64,000 nt of DNA, from contig NZ_LGKG01000154.1 of the NCBI RefSeq assembly GCF_001294335.1, positions 1 to 64,000 on the forward strand, given 5' to 3'. Numbering within the stretch: position 1 is the stretch's first letter; each line of letters starts with the position of its first letter. Below the pieces are notes generated by a model. The model saw only the letters and a program-made list of their open reading frames with translations. It was not told the DNA's origin and made no database searches. Of the stretch, positions 43,377-51,487 are shown piece after piece. A program made the position numbers and the translations under genes. The DNA is from Streptomyces chattanoogensis. Its GTDB lineage: Bacteria; Actinomycetota; Actinomycetes; Streptomycetales; Streptomycetaceae.

Positions 43377-44099
43377 GTGTGGGATTCCGAGCTGTCCGGG
43401 CGGACGGCGCTGGTCACCGGCGCCGGGCGGGGCATCGGTGAGGCCGTGGCGCGACTGCTGGCCGAGGAGGGCGCGCGGGTGATCGCCGTGGACCGGGACG
43501 CGCACGGCATAGCCGCCCTGGAGGCCGGGTACGGGCGCGCGCGGATCACCGCCCGCGCCGTCGACATCACCGACCGCACGGCCGTCGACGCCCTGGTGGA
43601 CGACGCCGAACGCACCGTCGGCCCGCTGGACATCCTCGTCAACGTGGCCGGTGTGCTGCGGACCGCGTCCGTCGTCGACCTCACCGACCAGGACTGGGAC
43701 GACACCTTCGCCGTCAACACCACCGGCGTCTTCCGGATCTCCCGCGCCGTGGCCCGCAGAATGACCGCCCGCCGGTCCGGCAGCATCATCACCGTGGGCT
43801 CCCACGCGGTGGGCGTACCACGGGCCGGGCTGGCCGCGTACGCCGCGTCCAAGGCCGCCGCGACCCTCTTCACCAAATCCCTCGGCCTGGAACTGGCGGG
43901 CAGCGGAGTGCGCTGCAACGTGGTGTCCCCCGGCTGCACTTACGGGGACCACCAGGCCCCGCACCTCGACACCCCCCTCGGCCGGATCGCCGAACCCCTC
44001 GACATCGCCGAGGCCGTCGCCTTTCTCGTCTCCGACCGCGCCCGCCACATCACCATGCACGACCTCTACGTCGACGGCGGCGCGACGCAGTACGCCTGA
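43377..44099 (+). CDS. dhbA: 2,3-dihydro-2,3-dihydroxybenzoate dehydrogenase
   Basis: 240 residues, SDR fold: T-G-A-G-R-G-I-G, catalytic Ser (V-G-S-H) and Y-A-A-S-K, ending in [14 protein letters not shown], the EntA/DhbA-type ending. It makes 2,3-dihydroxybenzoate for catechol siderophores. GTG 43377 with GAGGGG seven bases upstream; ATG 43370 is out of frame. Directly after an iron box. The partner genes (isochorismate synthase, isochorismatase, AMP ligase) are not in this window. Confidence 0.85.
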   Translation: MWDSELSGRTALVTGAGRGIGEAVARLLAEEGARVIAVDRDAHGIAALEAGYGRARITARAVDITDRTAVDALVDDAERTVGPLDILVNVAGVLRTASVVDLTDQDWDDTFAVNTTGVFRISRAVARRMTARRSGSIITVGSHAVGVPRAGLAAYAASKAAATLFTKSLGLELAGSGVRCNVVSPGCTYGDHQAPHLDTPLGRIAEPLDIAEAVAFLVSDRARHITMHDLYVDGGATQYA

Positions 44100-44162
44100 C
44101 CGGGCGTCGTCCCCGTACCCCACCGCATCTCCTCGCTCCCCCTACCGGCGAAAGGCCCCTCG

Positions 44163-45488
44163 ATGGTGCGCCCCCTCTCCGTTCCGCTCACCGCCGCCCA
44201 GCTCGCCCTCTGGCACGCACAGGCCCGCGACCCGGACAGCCCCGCCCACACCCTCGCGGCCTGCGTCGAGATCCACGGCCCGCTCGACCCCGTGCGCTTC
44301 GCCGAGGCGCTGCACCGGACCGTCGGCGAGACCGACGCGCTGCGCGTCCGCATCGAGGAAACGCCCGACGGGCCACGGCAGTTCCCGCTCGAGATCGAGG
44401 CGCCCGGACACGGCTTCGCGCTGCACGCCGCCGGCCTGCTCGACCTGGGAGACCCGGACGCGGTGGCCCACGCCTGGATGCGCGACGACCTCGCCCGCCC
44501 CTTCGATCTCGCCGGCGGCCCGCTCTTCCGCAACGCCCTCTTCCAGGTCGGCGAGCGCCGCTGGCTGTGGTACCAGCGCGTCCATCACCTCGCCCTCGAC
44601 ACCTACGGCTTCGGGCTCGTCGTACGCCGCGTCGCCGCCCTCTACACCACTCTCGCCGCGGGGGAGGAGCCCGGCCCCAGCCCCTTCGGGCGGCTCGCGG
44701 ACCTGGCCGCCGAGGAAGCCGCGTACCGGGCGAGCGCGGCATACGACACCGACCGCGCCCACTGGCGCCACGCCTTCGCCGACCGCCCCCAGGCCCCCAC
44801 CCTCGCCGGACGCACCGCCCCCGCCGTGCGCACCGCGCTGCGCACCACCGCCTGGCTCGGCACCGAACTCACCGAGCGGATCGACGCCCTGGCCGGGGCC
44901 GTCCGCGCCACCTGGCCCGACGTCCTCATCGCCACCCAGGCGCGCTACGTCGCCGAGGTCACCCGCAGCCCCGAGGTCGTCCTCGGCCTCCCGATGCGCG
45001 GCCGGATGGGCGCCACGGCGCTCCGCGTCCCCGGCACCGTCGGCAATGTCCTGCCGCTGCGGCTGTCCGTACCCCCGGAGGCGACCTTCGCCGACCTCAC
45101 CCGCCAGGTGGTCCTCGGCATCCGCGCCGCCCGCCGCCACCAGCGCTACCGCCACGAGGACATCCGCCGCGACCTCGGCCTGCCCGCCACGGGACGCCCC
45201 CTGACCGGACCAGGCATCCACCTCATGCTCTGCGACGACGCCCCCGCCTTCGCCGGCGCACCGTCCGACATCCACCAGCTCTCCGCCGGCGCCGTCGACG
45301 ATCTCACCCTCACCCTCCACCGCCGCACCGGCGACCCCGGCCTGCGGATCGACCACGACGCCAACCCCACCGTGTACGGGGAACAGGAACTCGCCGCCCA
45401 CCAGGACCGTTTCCTGGACCTGCTCGGCCGTGTCGCGGACGCGGACCCGCATGCGGCGGCTGCCCCGGGGCGTCTCGTGGAGCACTGA
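44163..45488 (+). CDS. Free-standing NRPS condensation domain protein
   Basis: 441 residues covering one condensation domain and nothing else: L-T-A-A-Q-L-A-L-W opening, active motif H-H-L-A-L-D-T at 141-147 (canonical H-H-x3-D-G, so the Gly is Thr), later R-x-G-A-T and V-G-N-V-L-P-L-R. Both His and the Asp remain, so catalysis is possible. Most like C domains of siderophore synthetases. It lies 63 bases after dhbA, probably in the same iron-regulated transcript; there is no adenylation or carrier domain near. Confidence 0.83.
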   Translation: MVRPLSVPLTAAQLALWHAQARDPDSPAHTLAACVEIHGPLDPVRFAEALHRTVGETDALRVRIEETPDGPRQFPLEIEAPGHGFALHAAGLLDLGDPDAVAHAWMRDDLARPFDLAGGPLFRNALFQVGERRWLWYQRVHHLALDTYGFGLVVRRVAALYTTLAAGEEPGPSPFGRLADLAAEEAAYRASAAYDTDRAHWRHAFADRPQAPTLAGRTAPAVRTALRTTAWLGTELTERIDALAGAVRATWPDVLIATQARYVAEVTRSPEVVLGLPMRGRMGATALRVPGTVGNVLPLRLSVPPEATFADLTRQVVLGIRAARRHQRYRHEDIRRDLGLPATGRPLTGPGIHLMLCDDAPAFAGAPSDIHQLSAGAVDDLTLTLHRRTGDPGLRIDHDANPTVYGEQELAAHQDRFLDLLGRVADADPHAAAAPGRLVEH

Positions 45489-45602
45489 GACCCGGCTGCC
45501 GGGGCACCCCGGACCGCGCCGCCCCGCGGCCCCGGGCCGTCTGATGAACTGACGCCGGACAACACCGCCCCCGCCCGGCACGCCGGAAGGACCCCTCAGC
45601 CC

Positions 45603-46688
45603 ATGCCCGACCGCGACGACTGCGTACTCCTGCACACCGACGGCCGCGCCGGCCGCCTCACCCTCAACCGGCCGCACGCCCTCAACGCCCTCGACCACAC
45701 CATGGTGCGCCGCATCGCCGCGGCCCTCGACGACTGGGAGCGGGACCCGGCGGTGACCACCGTGGTGATCGGCGGGGCCGGTGGGCGCGGGCTGTGTGCC
45801 GGCGGTGACATCCGCGCCATCCATGACGACGTCCGCGCGGGCGGCGGGGCCGCGTCCCGGGCGTTCTGGCGCGACGAGTACCGGCTCAACGTACGGATCG
45901 CCCGCTACCCGAAGACCTGTGTCGCCCTGATGGACGGCATCGTGATGGGCGGCGGCGTCGGGGTCTCGGCGCACGGCGACGTACGGATCGTCACCGAACG
46001 TTCGCGGGTCGCCATGCCGGAGACCGGGATCGGCTTCGTCCCCGACGTGGGCGGGACGTTCCTGCTCTCCCGTGCACCCGGCGAGCTGGGCACCCATCTC
46101 GCGCTCACCGGAGACCCGGCCGGCGCCGCCGACGCCCTGCTCTGCGGCCTCGCCGACCACTTCGTGCCCGCCGCGCGGCTCCCGGAGTTCGCCACGGCGC
46201 TCTCCGGTGCCGACGTGACCGAGGCACTGCGCCGTCACGCCGCCCCCGTACCCGACGGCGAACTGGCCGGGCACCGTTCCTGGATCGACGCCTGCTACGC
46301 CGCCGACTCGGTCGAGGAGATCGTCGCGCGCCTGGAGGACAGCGGCGAACAGGCCGCGAAGCAGGCGGCGGGAACCCTGCTGAGCCGGTCGCCCACGGCC
46401 CTGAAGGTCACCCTCGCCGCACTGCGCAGGGCCCGGACGCTCGGGTCGCTGGAGGAGGTCATGGACCAGGAGTACCGCGTCTCGTGCGCGGCGCTCGGCG
46501 GCCCCGATCTCGTCGAGGGCGTCCGCGCCCGGATCATCGACAAGGACCGCAACCCGCGCTGGTCCCCGGCGCTGCTGCGCGAGGTGTCCGATGCCGAAGT
46601 CGCCCGCCACTTCCTGCCGTTGGGGAACGAGGAGCTCGGTCTGGCCGCGGGGCGGACGTCAACCTCGTCACAGCAAACCATCGGGTGA
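45603..46688 (+). CDS. 3-hydroxyisobutyryl-CoA-hydrolase-like crotonase
   Basis: 361 residues. Crotonase fold with oxyanion loops G-L-C-A-G-G-D-I and M-G-G-G-V-G, catalytic Glu in M-P-E-T-G-I-G-F-V-P-D-V-G, and the C-terminal E-E-V-M-D-Q-E-Y-R and K-D-R-N-P-R-W typical of the hydrolase subgroup in valine breakdown. Third gene after the iron box (114 bases after the condensation protein). An acyl-CoA or thioester hydrolase within an iron unit could release a product, but this is inference. The last dozen residues are an untypical Ser/Thr tail. Confidence 0.82.
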   Translation: MPDRDDCVLLHTDGRAGRLTLNRPHALNALDHTMVRRIAAALDDWERDPAVTTVVIGGAGGRGLCAGGDIRAIHDDVRAGGGAASRAFWRDEYRLNVRIARYPKTCVALMDGIVMGGGVGVSAHGDVRIVTERSRVAMPETGIGFVPDVGGTFLLSRAPGELGTHLALTGDPAGAADALLCGLADHFVPAARLPEFATALSGADVTEALRRHAAPVPDGELAGHRSWIDACYAADSVEEIVARLEDSGEQAAKQAAGTLLSRSPTALKVTLAALRRARTLGSLEEVMDQEYRVSCAALGGPDLVEGVRARIIDKDRNPRWSPALLREVSDAEVARHFLPLGNEELGLAAGRTSTSSQQTIG

Positions 46689-46807
46689 TGCCCTGCCCCA
46701 GCGGCACCGACGGCCGGGCCCTGACTCCGCGGGCTCCTGGTGACGCCGATGGGCGAACGGGTCCGTCACCGCCCCCTTCTTGCGGCCGCGTGGGGCAAAC
46801 TGGGCCG

Positions 46808-48838
46808 GTGGCGAGCAATATTCCCGAAGACTCCACCAGTTTCGTCGGGCGTAGGGACGAACTGCGCAGAGTGAACATCGAGTTGGCGCAGCACCGGCTG
46901 ATCACCCTTACCGGCCCCGGTGGCGTCGGCAAGACCCGGATCGCGATGCGCGCCGCGAGTGCCGCACTGCCGCGTCATCCGGACGGGGTGCGCTGGGCCG
47001 ACCTGTGGCCCCTGCAGGGTGACCGGCTGCTGTCGGCCACCGTCTGCGACGCCGTGGGGCTGTCCGACCACACGGCCCGGATGCCGGCCGCCGCGCTGTG
47101 CGACTGGCTCTCCGACAAGCGGATGCTGCTGGTGCTGGACTCCTGTGAGCACCTGGTCGCCGCCTGCCGGGATCTGATCGGCGATCTGCTGACGGCCGCC
47201 CCGCTGGTCACCGTACTGATCACCAGCCGGCAGCCGCTGGACGTCGTCGGCGAGTGGATCACCGAGATCGAGCCGCTGCCGGTCGAGGGCGACAACGACG
47301 CCCTGGCCCTGTTCCGCGAGCGGGCCCGGGCCGCGGCGCCCGGCCTCCGGCTCACCGACCCGGCGAACGCCGCGGCCGCGGCCGCCATCTGCCGCCGCCT
47401 CGAAGGCATCCCCCTCGCCCTGGAACTGGCCGGCGCCCAGCTGGCCCACAGCTCCGCCCAGCGGGTCGCCGAACGCCTCAACTCCCGCTTCGACACCCTC
47501 GACGGAGACGACGCGGCCCGCCCCCCGCGGCACCGCACCCTGCGCACCGCCATCGGCTGGAGCCACGAACTGTGCGAACCCCTGGAGCGGCTGCTGTGGG
47601 CGCGGCTGTCGGTCTTCCGCGGCACCTTCGACGAGGAGTCCGCCCGGTCCGTGTGCGCCGGCGGCCCGCTGACCGCGGGGGGCGTCCGCACCGCACTGGC
47701 CGGTCTGGCCGCCAAATCGGTGATCCGGCGCGAGGGGCAGCGTTTCCGGATGCTCGACACGGTGCGCGAGTACGGCCGGATGTGGCTGGAGGAACTGGGC
47801 GAGGCGACGGCGCTCGCCGACCGGCACGCCCAGCACTTCCTCGGCTTCGGCCGCCGGGCCGACGTCGGCTGGCTGGGCCCCGACCAGGTCAGATGGTACG
47901 GACGGGTCGCCGAGGCCCATGTGGACCTGTGCACCGCCCTCGACCACCTCCTGGTCGCCGACCCCGAACGCGCCCAGGAACTCAGCGCCTGTATCGGCTT
48001 CTTCTGGAGCTGCTGCCGCCATCTGCACGAGGCCCGCGGCTATCTGGAACGCGCCCTCGCCGCCCGCCTGGCCCCGAGCCCGGCCCGCACCCGGGCGCTG
48101 TGGATGCTCGGTGTCGCCCTGCTGTTCCAGGGCGATCTGGACACGGCCGACGAACTGGGCCGCCAGTGCTCGCGCGCGGCCCGCGAGGAGGGCGACGCGG
48201 AGGCGATGCTCGCGGCCGGCTATCTCGTCGGTCTCACCCACCTGATGGCCGCCCGCCCGCTCGCCGCGTACACCGTCGCCGACCACGTCCTCGGCCCGAT
48301 GCCGGACGCCCCCTTCGACTCCGCCGCCCGGCTGCGCTGCCACATCGTCCGGATCTTCGCCCTCACCCCCCTGGGCAAACTCACCGAGGCCCGCGCCGAG
48401 GCGGCCGAACTACGCCGCGACTGTGTGGCGCACGGCGAATACTGGGCCCGCTCCTACGCCGACTACCAGCTCTCCCTGATCGCGCTCCTCCAGGGCCGCC
48501 CCGAGGACTCCGCGGACCACGCCCGCGCCATGCTCGTCGCCAAACAGGGCATCGGCGACAACTTCGGTATCGCGCTCGGCCTCGACCTGCTGGCGGCCGC
48601 GGTGGCGGCACAGGGCAACGGCGAGAGCGCCGCCGTGGTCTACGGCACCGGCCAGGCATACTGGCGCACCGTCGGGCACCCGCAGCGCGGCACGCCCGAG
48701 CTGCGCGCCGTACGCGAGCAGTGCGAGCAGCGGGCGCGCGCGGCGATCGGCGACGAGGCGTACGCGGACGCCTTCCGCCGGGGCACGGAGGCGCGCCCCG
48801 AGGCCTCCCTGGCCCGGGTGCTGGCGGGTGATCTCTGA
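46808..48838 (+). CDS. STAND ATPase (AfsR/LuxR-type) without DNA-binding domain
   Basis: 676 residues. N-terminal NB-ARC-like ATPase: F-V-G-R-R-D-E-L, Walker A G-P-G-G-V-G-K-T-R, Walker B M-L-L-V-L-D-S-C-E-H, sensor L-I-T-S-R-Q-P-L, G-I-P-L-A-L-E-L-A. Then a winged helix and TPR-like repeats to the end. Relatives usually carry a C-terminal LuxR HTH or N-terminal SARP domain; this one has neither and ends at A-R-V-L-A-G-D-L. It may regulate through partners or be a truncated regulator. GTG start. A frame extending further upstream overlaps the crotonase and is rejected. Confidence 0.83.
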   Translation: MASNIPEDSTSFVGRRDELRRVNIELAQHRLITLTGPGGVGKTRIAMRAASAALPRHPDGVRWADLWPLQGDRLLSATVCDAVGLSDHTARMPAAALCDWLSDKRMLLVLDSCEHLVAACRDLIGDLLTAAPLVTVLITSRQPLDVVGEWITEIEPLPVEGDNDALALFRERARAAAPGLRLTDPANAAAAAAICRRLEGIPLALELAGAQLAHSSAQRVAERLNSRFDTLDGDDAARPPRHRTLRTAIGWSHELCEPLERLLWARLSVFRGTFDEESARSVCAGGPLTAGGVRTALAGLAAKSVIRREGQRFRMLDTVREYGRMWLEELGEATALADRHAQHFLGFGRRADVGWLGPDQVRWYGRVAEAHVDLCTALDHLLVADPERAQELSACIGFFWSCCRHLHEARGYLERALAARLAPSPARTRALWMLGVALLFQGDLDTADELGRQCSRAAREEGDAEAMLAAGYLVGLTHLMAARPLAAYTVADHVLGPMPDAPFDSAARLRCHIVRIFALTPLGKLTEARAEAAELRRDCVAHGEYWARSYADYQLSLIALLQGRPEDSADHARAMLVAKQGIGDNFGIALGLDLLAAAVAAQGNGESAAVVYGTGQAYWRTVGHPQRGTPELRAVREQCEQRARAAIGDEAYADAFRRGTEARPEASLARVLAGDL

Positions 48839-48898
48839 CCGGGCGGGGGCGAACGGCTGCGGCGGGCCGACGGCGAGGGCCGCCGCCTGCGGGGCGCG

Positions 48899-48921
48899 TT
48901 GTCAGTGGCGGCCGGTAGCTT
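48899..48921 (+). promoter_or_regulatory. RecA-NDp (PafBC-type) promoter, leaderless gene
   Basis: TTGTCAGTG (48899-48907), eight bases, TAGCTT (48916-48921): a perfect match to TTGTCRGTG-N8-TANNNT. The -10 ends six bases before the ATG at 48928, so the mRNA should start at or next to the start codon. Confidence 0.85.
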
Positions 48922-48927
48922 CGCACC

Positions 48928-49557
48928 ATGTCGATGATTTCCTTTCCGCTGACCGGCCAATGGCTCGACCACGTGCAGGAATTCGCCGACACCCCATGGT
49001 GCTGCGACGCCTTCGACGAGGTCTTCGTGCGCCACGGCTGGGCCGCCCCTCGCGAGGACGGCGGGCCCGCCGTCGGCTGGATGGGGCCCTGGCCGCTCGG
49101 CGACCCGGCGGACGAGGCCTGGCATCTCGTCCTGGGCGCATACCCGGGCTGTGCGGACACCGACGACCCGGGCGTGGCCTGCGACGAACCGCGGTGCCAC
49201 GAGGAGTCCTTCCTCGCCCTTCCGCTGGCCTACTTCGCGGAGGGGGAATCATGGGGTGCGCTTCCCGCTCGGGTCGTCCTCGACGAGGACGCCCGGGAGG
49301 AGGACTTCACGGCTTTCTATGACGAAGCCGCACGCCTGCTCCGCACCCGCCTCGGCGATCCGCTGCCCCGTGCGCGGCTGCTGCTGCTGGACCCCGACGC
49401 GGATCGCCAGATCACCTGGGAGCGCGGCAAGAGCCTGGTCACCCTCTTCCTGGGCGAGAACCTCTTCCACTACTCGGTGGAGGACTGGATAGGCATCGAG
49501 GTGCGCCCCCGTCACTGGTCCACCGGCTCGCCGGCCAGCTCGTACAGCAGCTCGTAA
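48928..49557 (+). CDS. Unknown protein with a DNA-damage-type promoter
   Basis: 209 residues, acidic, Trp- and Asp-rich (W-C-C-D-A-F-D-E-V-F, M-G-P-W-P-L-G-D, W-H-L-V-L-G-A-Y-P-G-C). No known motif, signal or membrane segment. It resembles soluble immunity-like or SUKH-like small proteins only in composition. Damage control by PafBC is predicted from the promoter; the transcript is probably leaderless. Its last 46 bases overlap the end of the convergent serine hydrolase gene. Confidence 0.75.
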   Translation: MSMISFPLTGQWLDHVQEFADTPWCCDAFDEVFVRHGWAAPREDGGPAVGWMGPWPLGDPADEAWHLVLGAYPGCADTDDPGVACDEPRCHEESFLALPLAYFAEGESWGALPARVVLDEDAREEDFTAFYDEAARLLRTRLGDPLPRARLLLLDPDADRQITWERGKSLVTLFLGENLFHYSVEDWIGIEVRPRHWSTGSPASSYSSS

Positions 49558-50555
49558 GCGGTGTCGATCATGTGGCAGGTGCGGCCGCGCCGGGTGGCGA
49601 CGGCCACCACACCCGTGCCGGACACGGGGTGGAAGCCGAGGAACGCCTGCTGGCCGAAGGTCGCCCCCACGTGGAAGAGCAGCCGGCCGCGCGGGGCGGG
49701 GTGCTGGAACCACGCCAGGGTGTGGGTGTGGCGGTGCCGCCAGCCGCGGCGCAGCAGCGGGATCTGGACGTCGCGCAGTGCCCCGGCCAGCGGGGTGTTC
49801 CCGGGGAAGAGCTGGGCCTCCAGATAGGTGAGCAGGTCGTCCGGGGGTGAGTGCACCGCCCCGGCGGCGCGGAAGCCGCCCATGTCGCTGCCGGGCACCG
49901 GGGTTCTGCCGTTCGTACGGTGGCCGACGGCGTCGGTGCCGGTGGTGCCGGCGCCCAGGGTGGTGCCGGTCAGGGCGAGCGGCCGCAGCACCCGTTCGGT
50001 GAGCAGGGCCGCGTAGTCGGTGCCCGTGGCGCCCTCCATGGCCGGACCGAGCAGCGCCAGTCCGAAGTTGGAGTACCGCCAGCGGGTGCCCGGCCGGTAC
50101 CGGAGCCGGGTCCGGGCGAAGGTGTCCAGGAGGCGGTCGGTGTCGTAGCGGGCGTAGCCGTTGCGGTACGGGTGCAGCAGCGCGCCGGCGATCAGGTCGG
50201 CGGGGATACGGGGCAGCCCGGAGGTGTGGGTGGCCAGGTGGAGCAGGGTGATCCGGCGCGAGGCGGCGTGCGGGAGGCGCAGACCCGGCAGATGGTCGGC
50301 CAGCCGGTCGTCGAGGGACAGCACGCCGGACCGGGCCAGTTCGGCGAGCAGCAGCACGGCGAACGACTTGGACAGCGAGCCGAGTTCGTAGCGCAGCGCA
50401 TGGCGGGGCGTGGGCGGCGCGAGCGCGCTGCCGCCCGTGATGACCGTCCGCCGCTTCCGGTGGGTGACGGCCAGCACGATGTCCGGGGCGTCGATGAGGG
50501 TGACCGCCTCCGCGAGACGGTCACCGAGGGCGCCACCGGGGCGGTCGCGGCTCAT
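49512..50555 (-). CDS. Beta-lactamase-fold serine hydrolase, last gene of peptide operon
   Basis: 347 residues. Penicillin-binding/class C beta-lactamase fold: S-L-S-K with nucleophile Ser and Lys near residue 60, Y-S-N near 155, and H-V-G-A-T in the place of the K-T-G motif. No signal peptide, so it appears cytosolic, unlike wall enzymes. ATG overlaps the previous stop (ATGA), which ties it to the operon. It could hydrolyse or transfer an amide or ester on the operon's peptide or a small ligand. Confidence 0.85.
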   Translation of the reverse strand: MSRDRPGGALGDRLAEAVTLIDAPDIVLAVTHRKRRTVITGGSALAPPTPRHALRYELGSLSKSFAVLLLAELARSGVLSLDDRLADHLPGLRLPHAASRRITLLHLATHTSGLPRIPADLIAGALLHPYRNGYARYDTDRLLDTFARTRLRYRPGTRWRYSNFGLALLGPAMEGATGTDYAALLTERVLRPLALTGTTLGAGTTGTDAVGHRTNGRTPVPGSDMGGFRAAGAVHSPPDDLLTYLEAQLFPGNTPLAGALRDVQIPLLRRGWRHRHTHTLAWFQHPAPRGRLLFHVGATFGQQAFLGFHPVSGTGVVAVATRRGRTCHMIDTAYELLYELAGEPVDQ

Positions 50556-51487
50556 CCGGCCGCGTCGGCGGAGAGCGACCGCGAGGTGGCCATCGCCGAG
50601 GCGAACGCGGCCACCAGGGTGGGGTGATGGACGAGGTCGAAGACCACCTCGGGGTCCCCGGCCGGCATCCCGCGCTGAATGGGCATCGCCCCGCTGTCGG
50701 ACTGTGCCGCCGCGTACCGCTCCCACATCGCACCGTCCAGGGTGGGCCGTGGCAGACAGGCGTCGACGACGAGCAGCTCGCCCAGCAGATCCCAGTGCTC
50801 GAGGTCCGCCCAGTCCTCCATCCAGGCGGGCAGATACCGCGCGAGGTAGTCGGCCAGCGCCGGCGGGATACGCTCCGGCGCCTCCCCCCAGTTGGTGATG
50901 TGGAAGACGGTGTGCGTGAGGTCGTAGGCGATGTGGTGCTGCACCGTCCACGGCTCCGGCATCCGGCCCAGCCAGGTGGCCGCCAGTGCCTGGTCGAAGT
51001 CGGCGCTCGGCGGCAGCCGCATCTTCCGCTCGGCGTTGAGGACGCCGAGCCGCCGGTTGGGCACCATCTCCAGCGCCGTCCAGGTGGCGGTGCGCCGGGG
51101 GACCTCCAGGGCCGCCTCCAGCGCGGGATGGCGGTGGCCCAGTTCGTGGAAGGTCGCATAGACCTCCAGGGGAACGGGGGAGAGCGGCTCCTGGTGCTGC
51201 AGCGCCGCCAGCACATTGCCGCCGTCCAGCAGCTCCCGCCAGGTGAAGTCCAGCAGCTGCCCGGCGCGGGCGTGCTGCCGGGAACCGGCCACGCCCTCCC
51301 GGAACAGCACCTGCATATTGATCGCCAGCTCGCCGATCGGCTTGAGCCGTTCGATCAGGGCGGCACCGGTGGCGCGGTCCTCGTCGGTCAGCCGGAAGAA
51401 GTCGCGGTGCTTGTCGAGCCAGGTCAGGGCCCGGTCGCCGACGCCGTGCAGCAGCGCCGGAGGAGCGGGTGCGGCCGTCACCGTCAC
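50552..51487 (-). CDS. Helical-repeat protein, paralogue A
   Basis: 311 residues, not assignable to a named family with confidence. Shares with the next-upstream gene the blocks R-L-G-V-L-N-A-E-R, A-D-F-D, L-G-R-M-P-E-P-W, A-Y-D-L-T-H-T-V-F-H-I-T-N-W-G, L-A-D-Y-L-A-R-Y-L-P-A-W, L-G-E-L-L-V-V-D-A-C-L-P and H-H-P-T-L-V-A-A-F-A. The W-E-R-Y-A-A-A-Q-S-D-S-G stretch resembles turns of alpha/alpha-toroid enzymes. Conserved His in T-H-T-V-F-H could be catalytic or metal-binding. GTG start, GTGA overlap upstream, ATGA overlap downstream. Confidence 0.78.
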   Translation of the reverse strand: MTVTAAPAPPALLHGVGDRALTWLDKHRDFFRLTDEDRATGAALIERLKPIGELAINMQVLFREGVAGSRQHARAGQLLDFTWRELLDGGNVLAALQHQEPLSPVPLEVYATFHELGHRHPALEAALEVPRRTATWTALEMVPNRRLGVLNAERKMRLPPSADFDQALAATWLGRMPEPWTVQHHIAYDLTHTVFHITNWGEAPERIPPALADYLARYLPAWMEDWADLEHWDLLGELLVVDACLPRPTLDGAMWERYAAAQSDSGAMPIQRGMPAGDPEVVFDLVHHPTLVAAFASAMATSRSLSADAAG

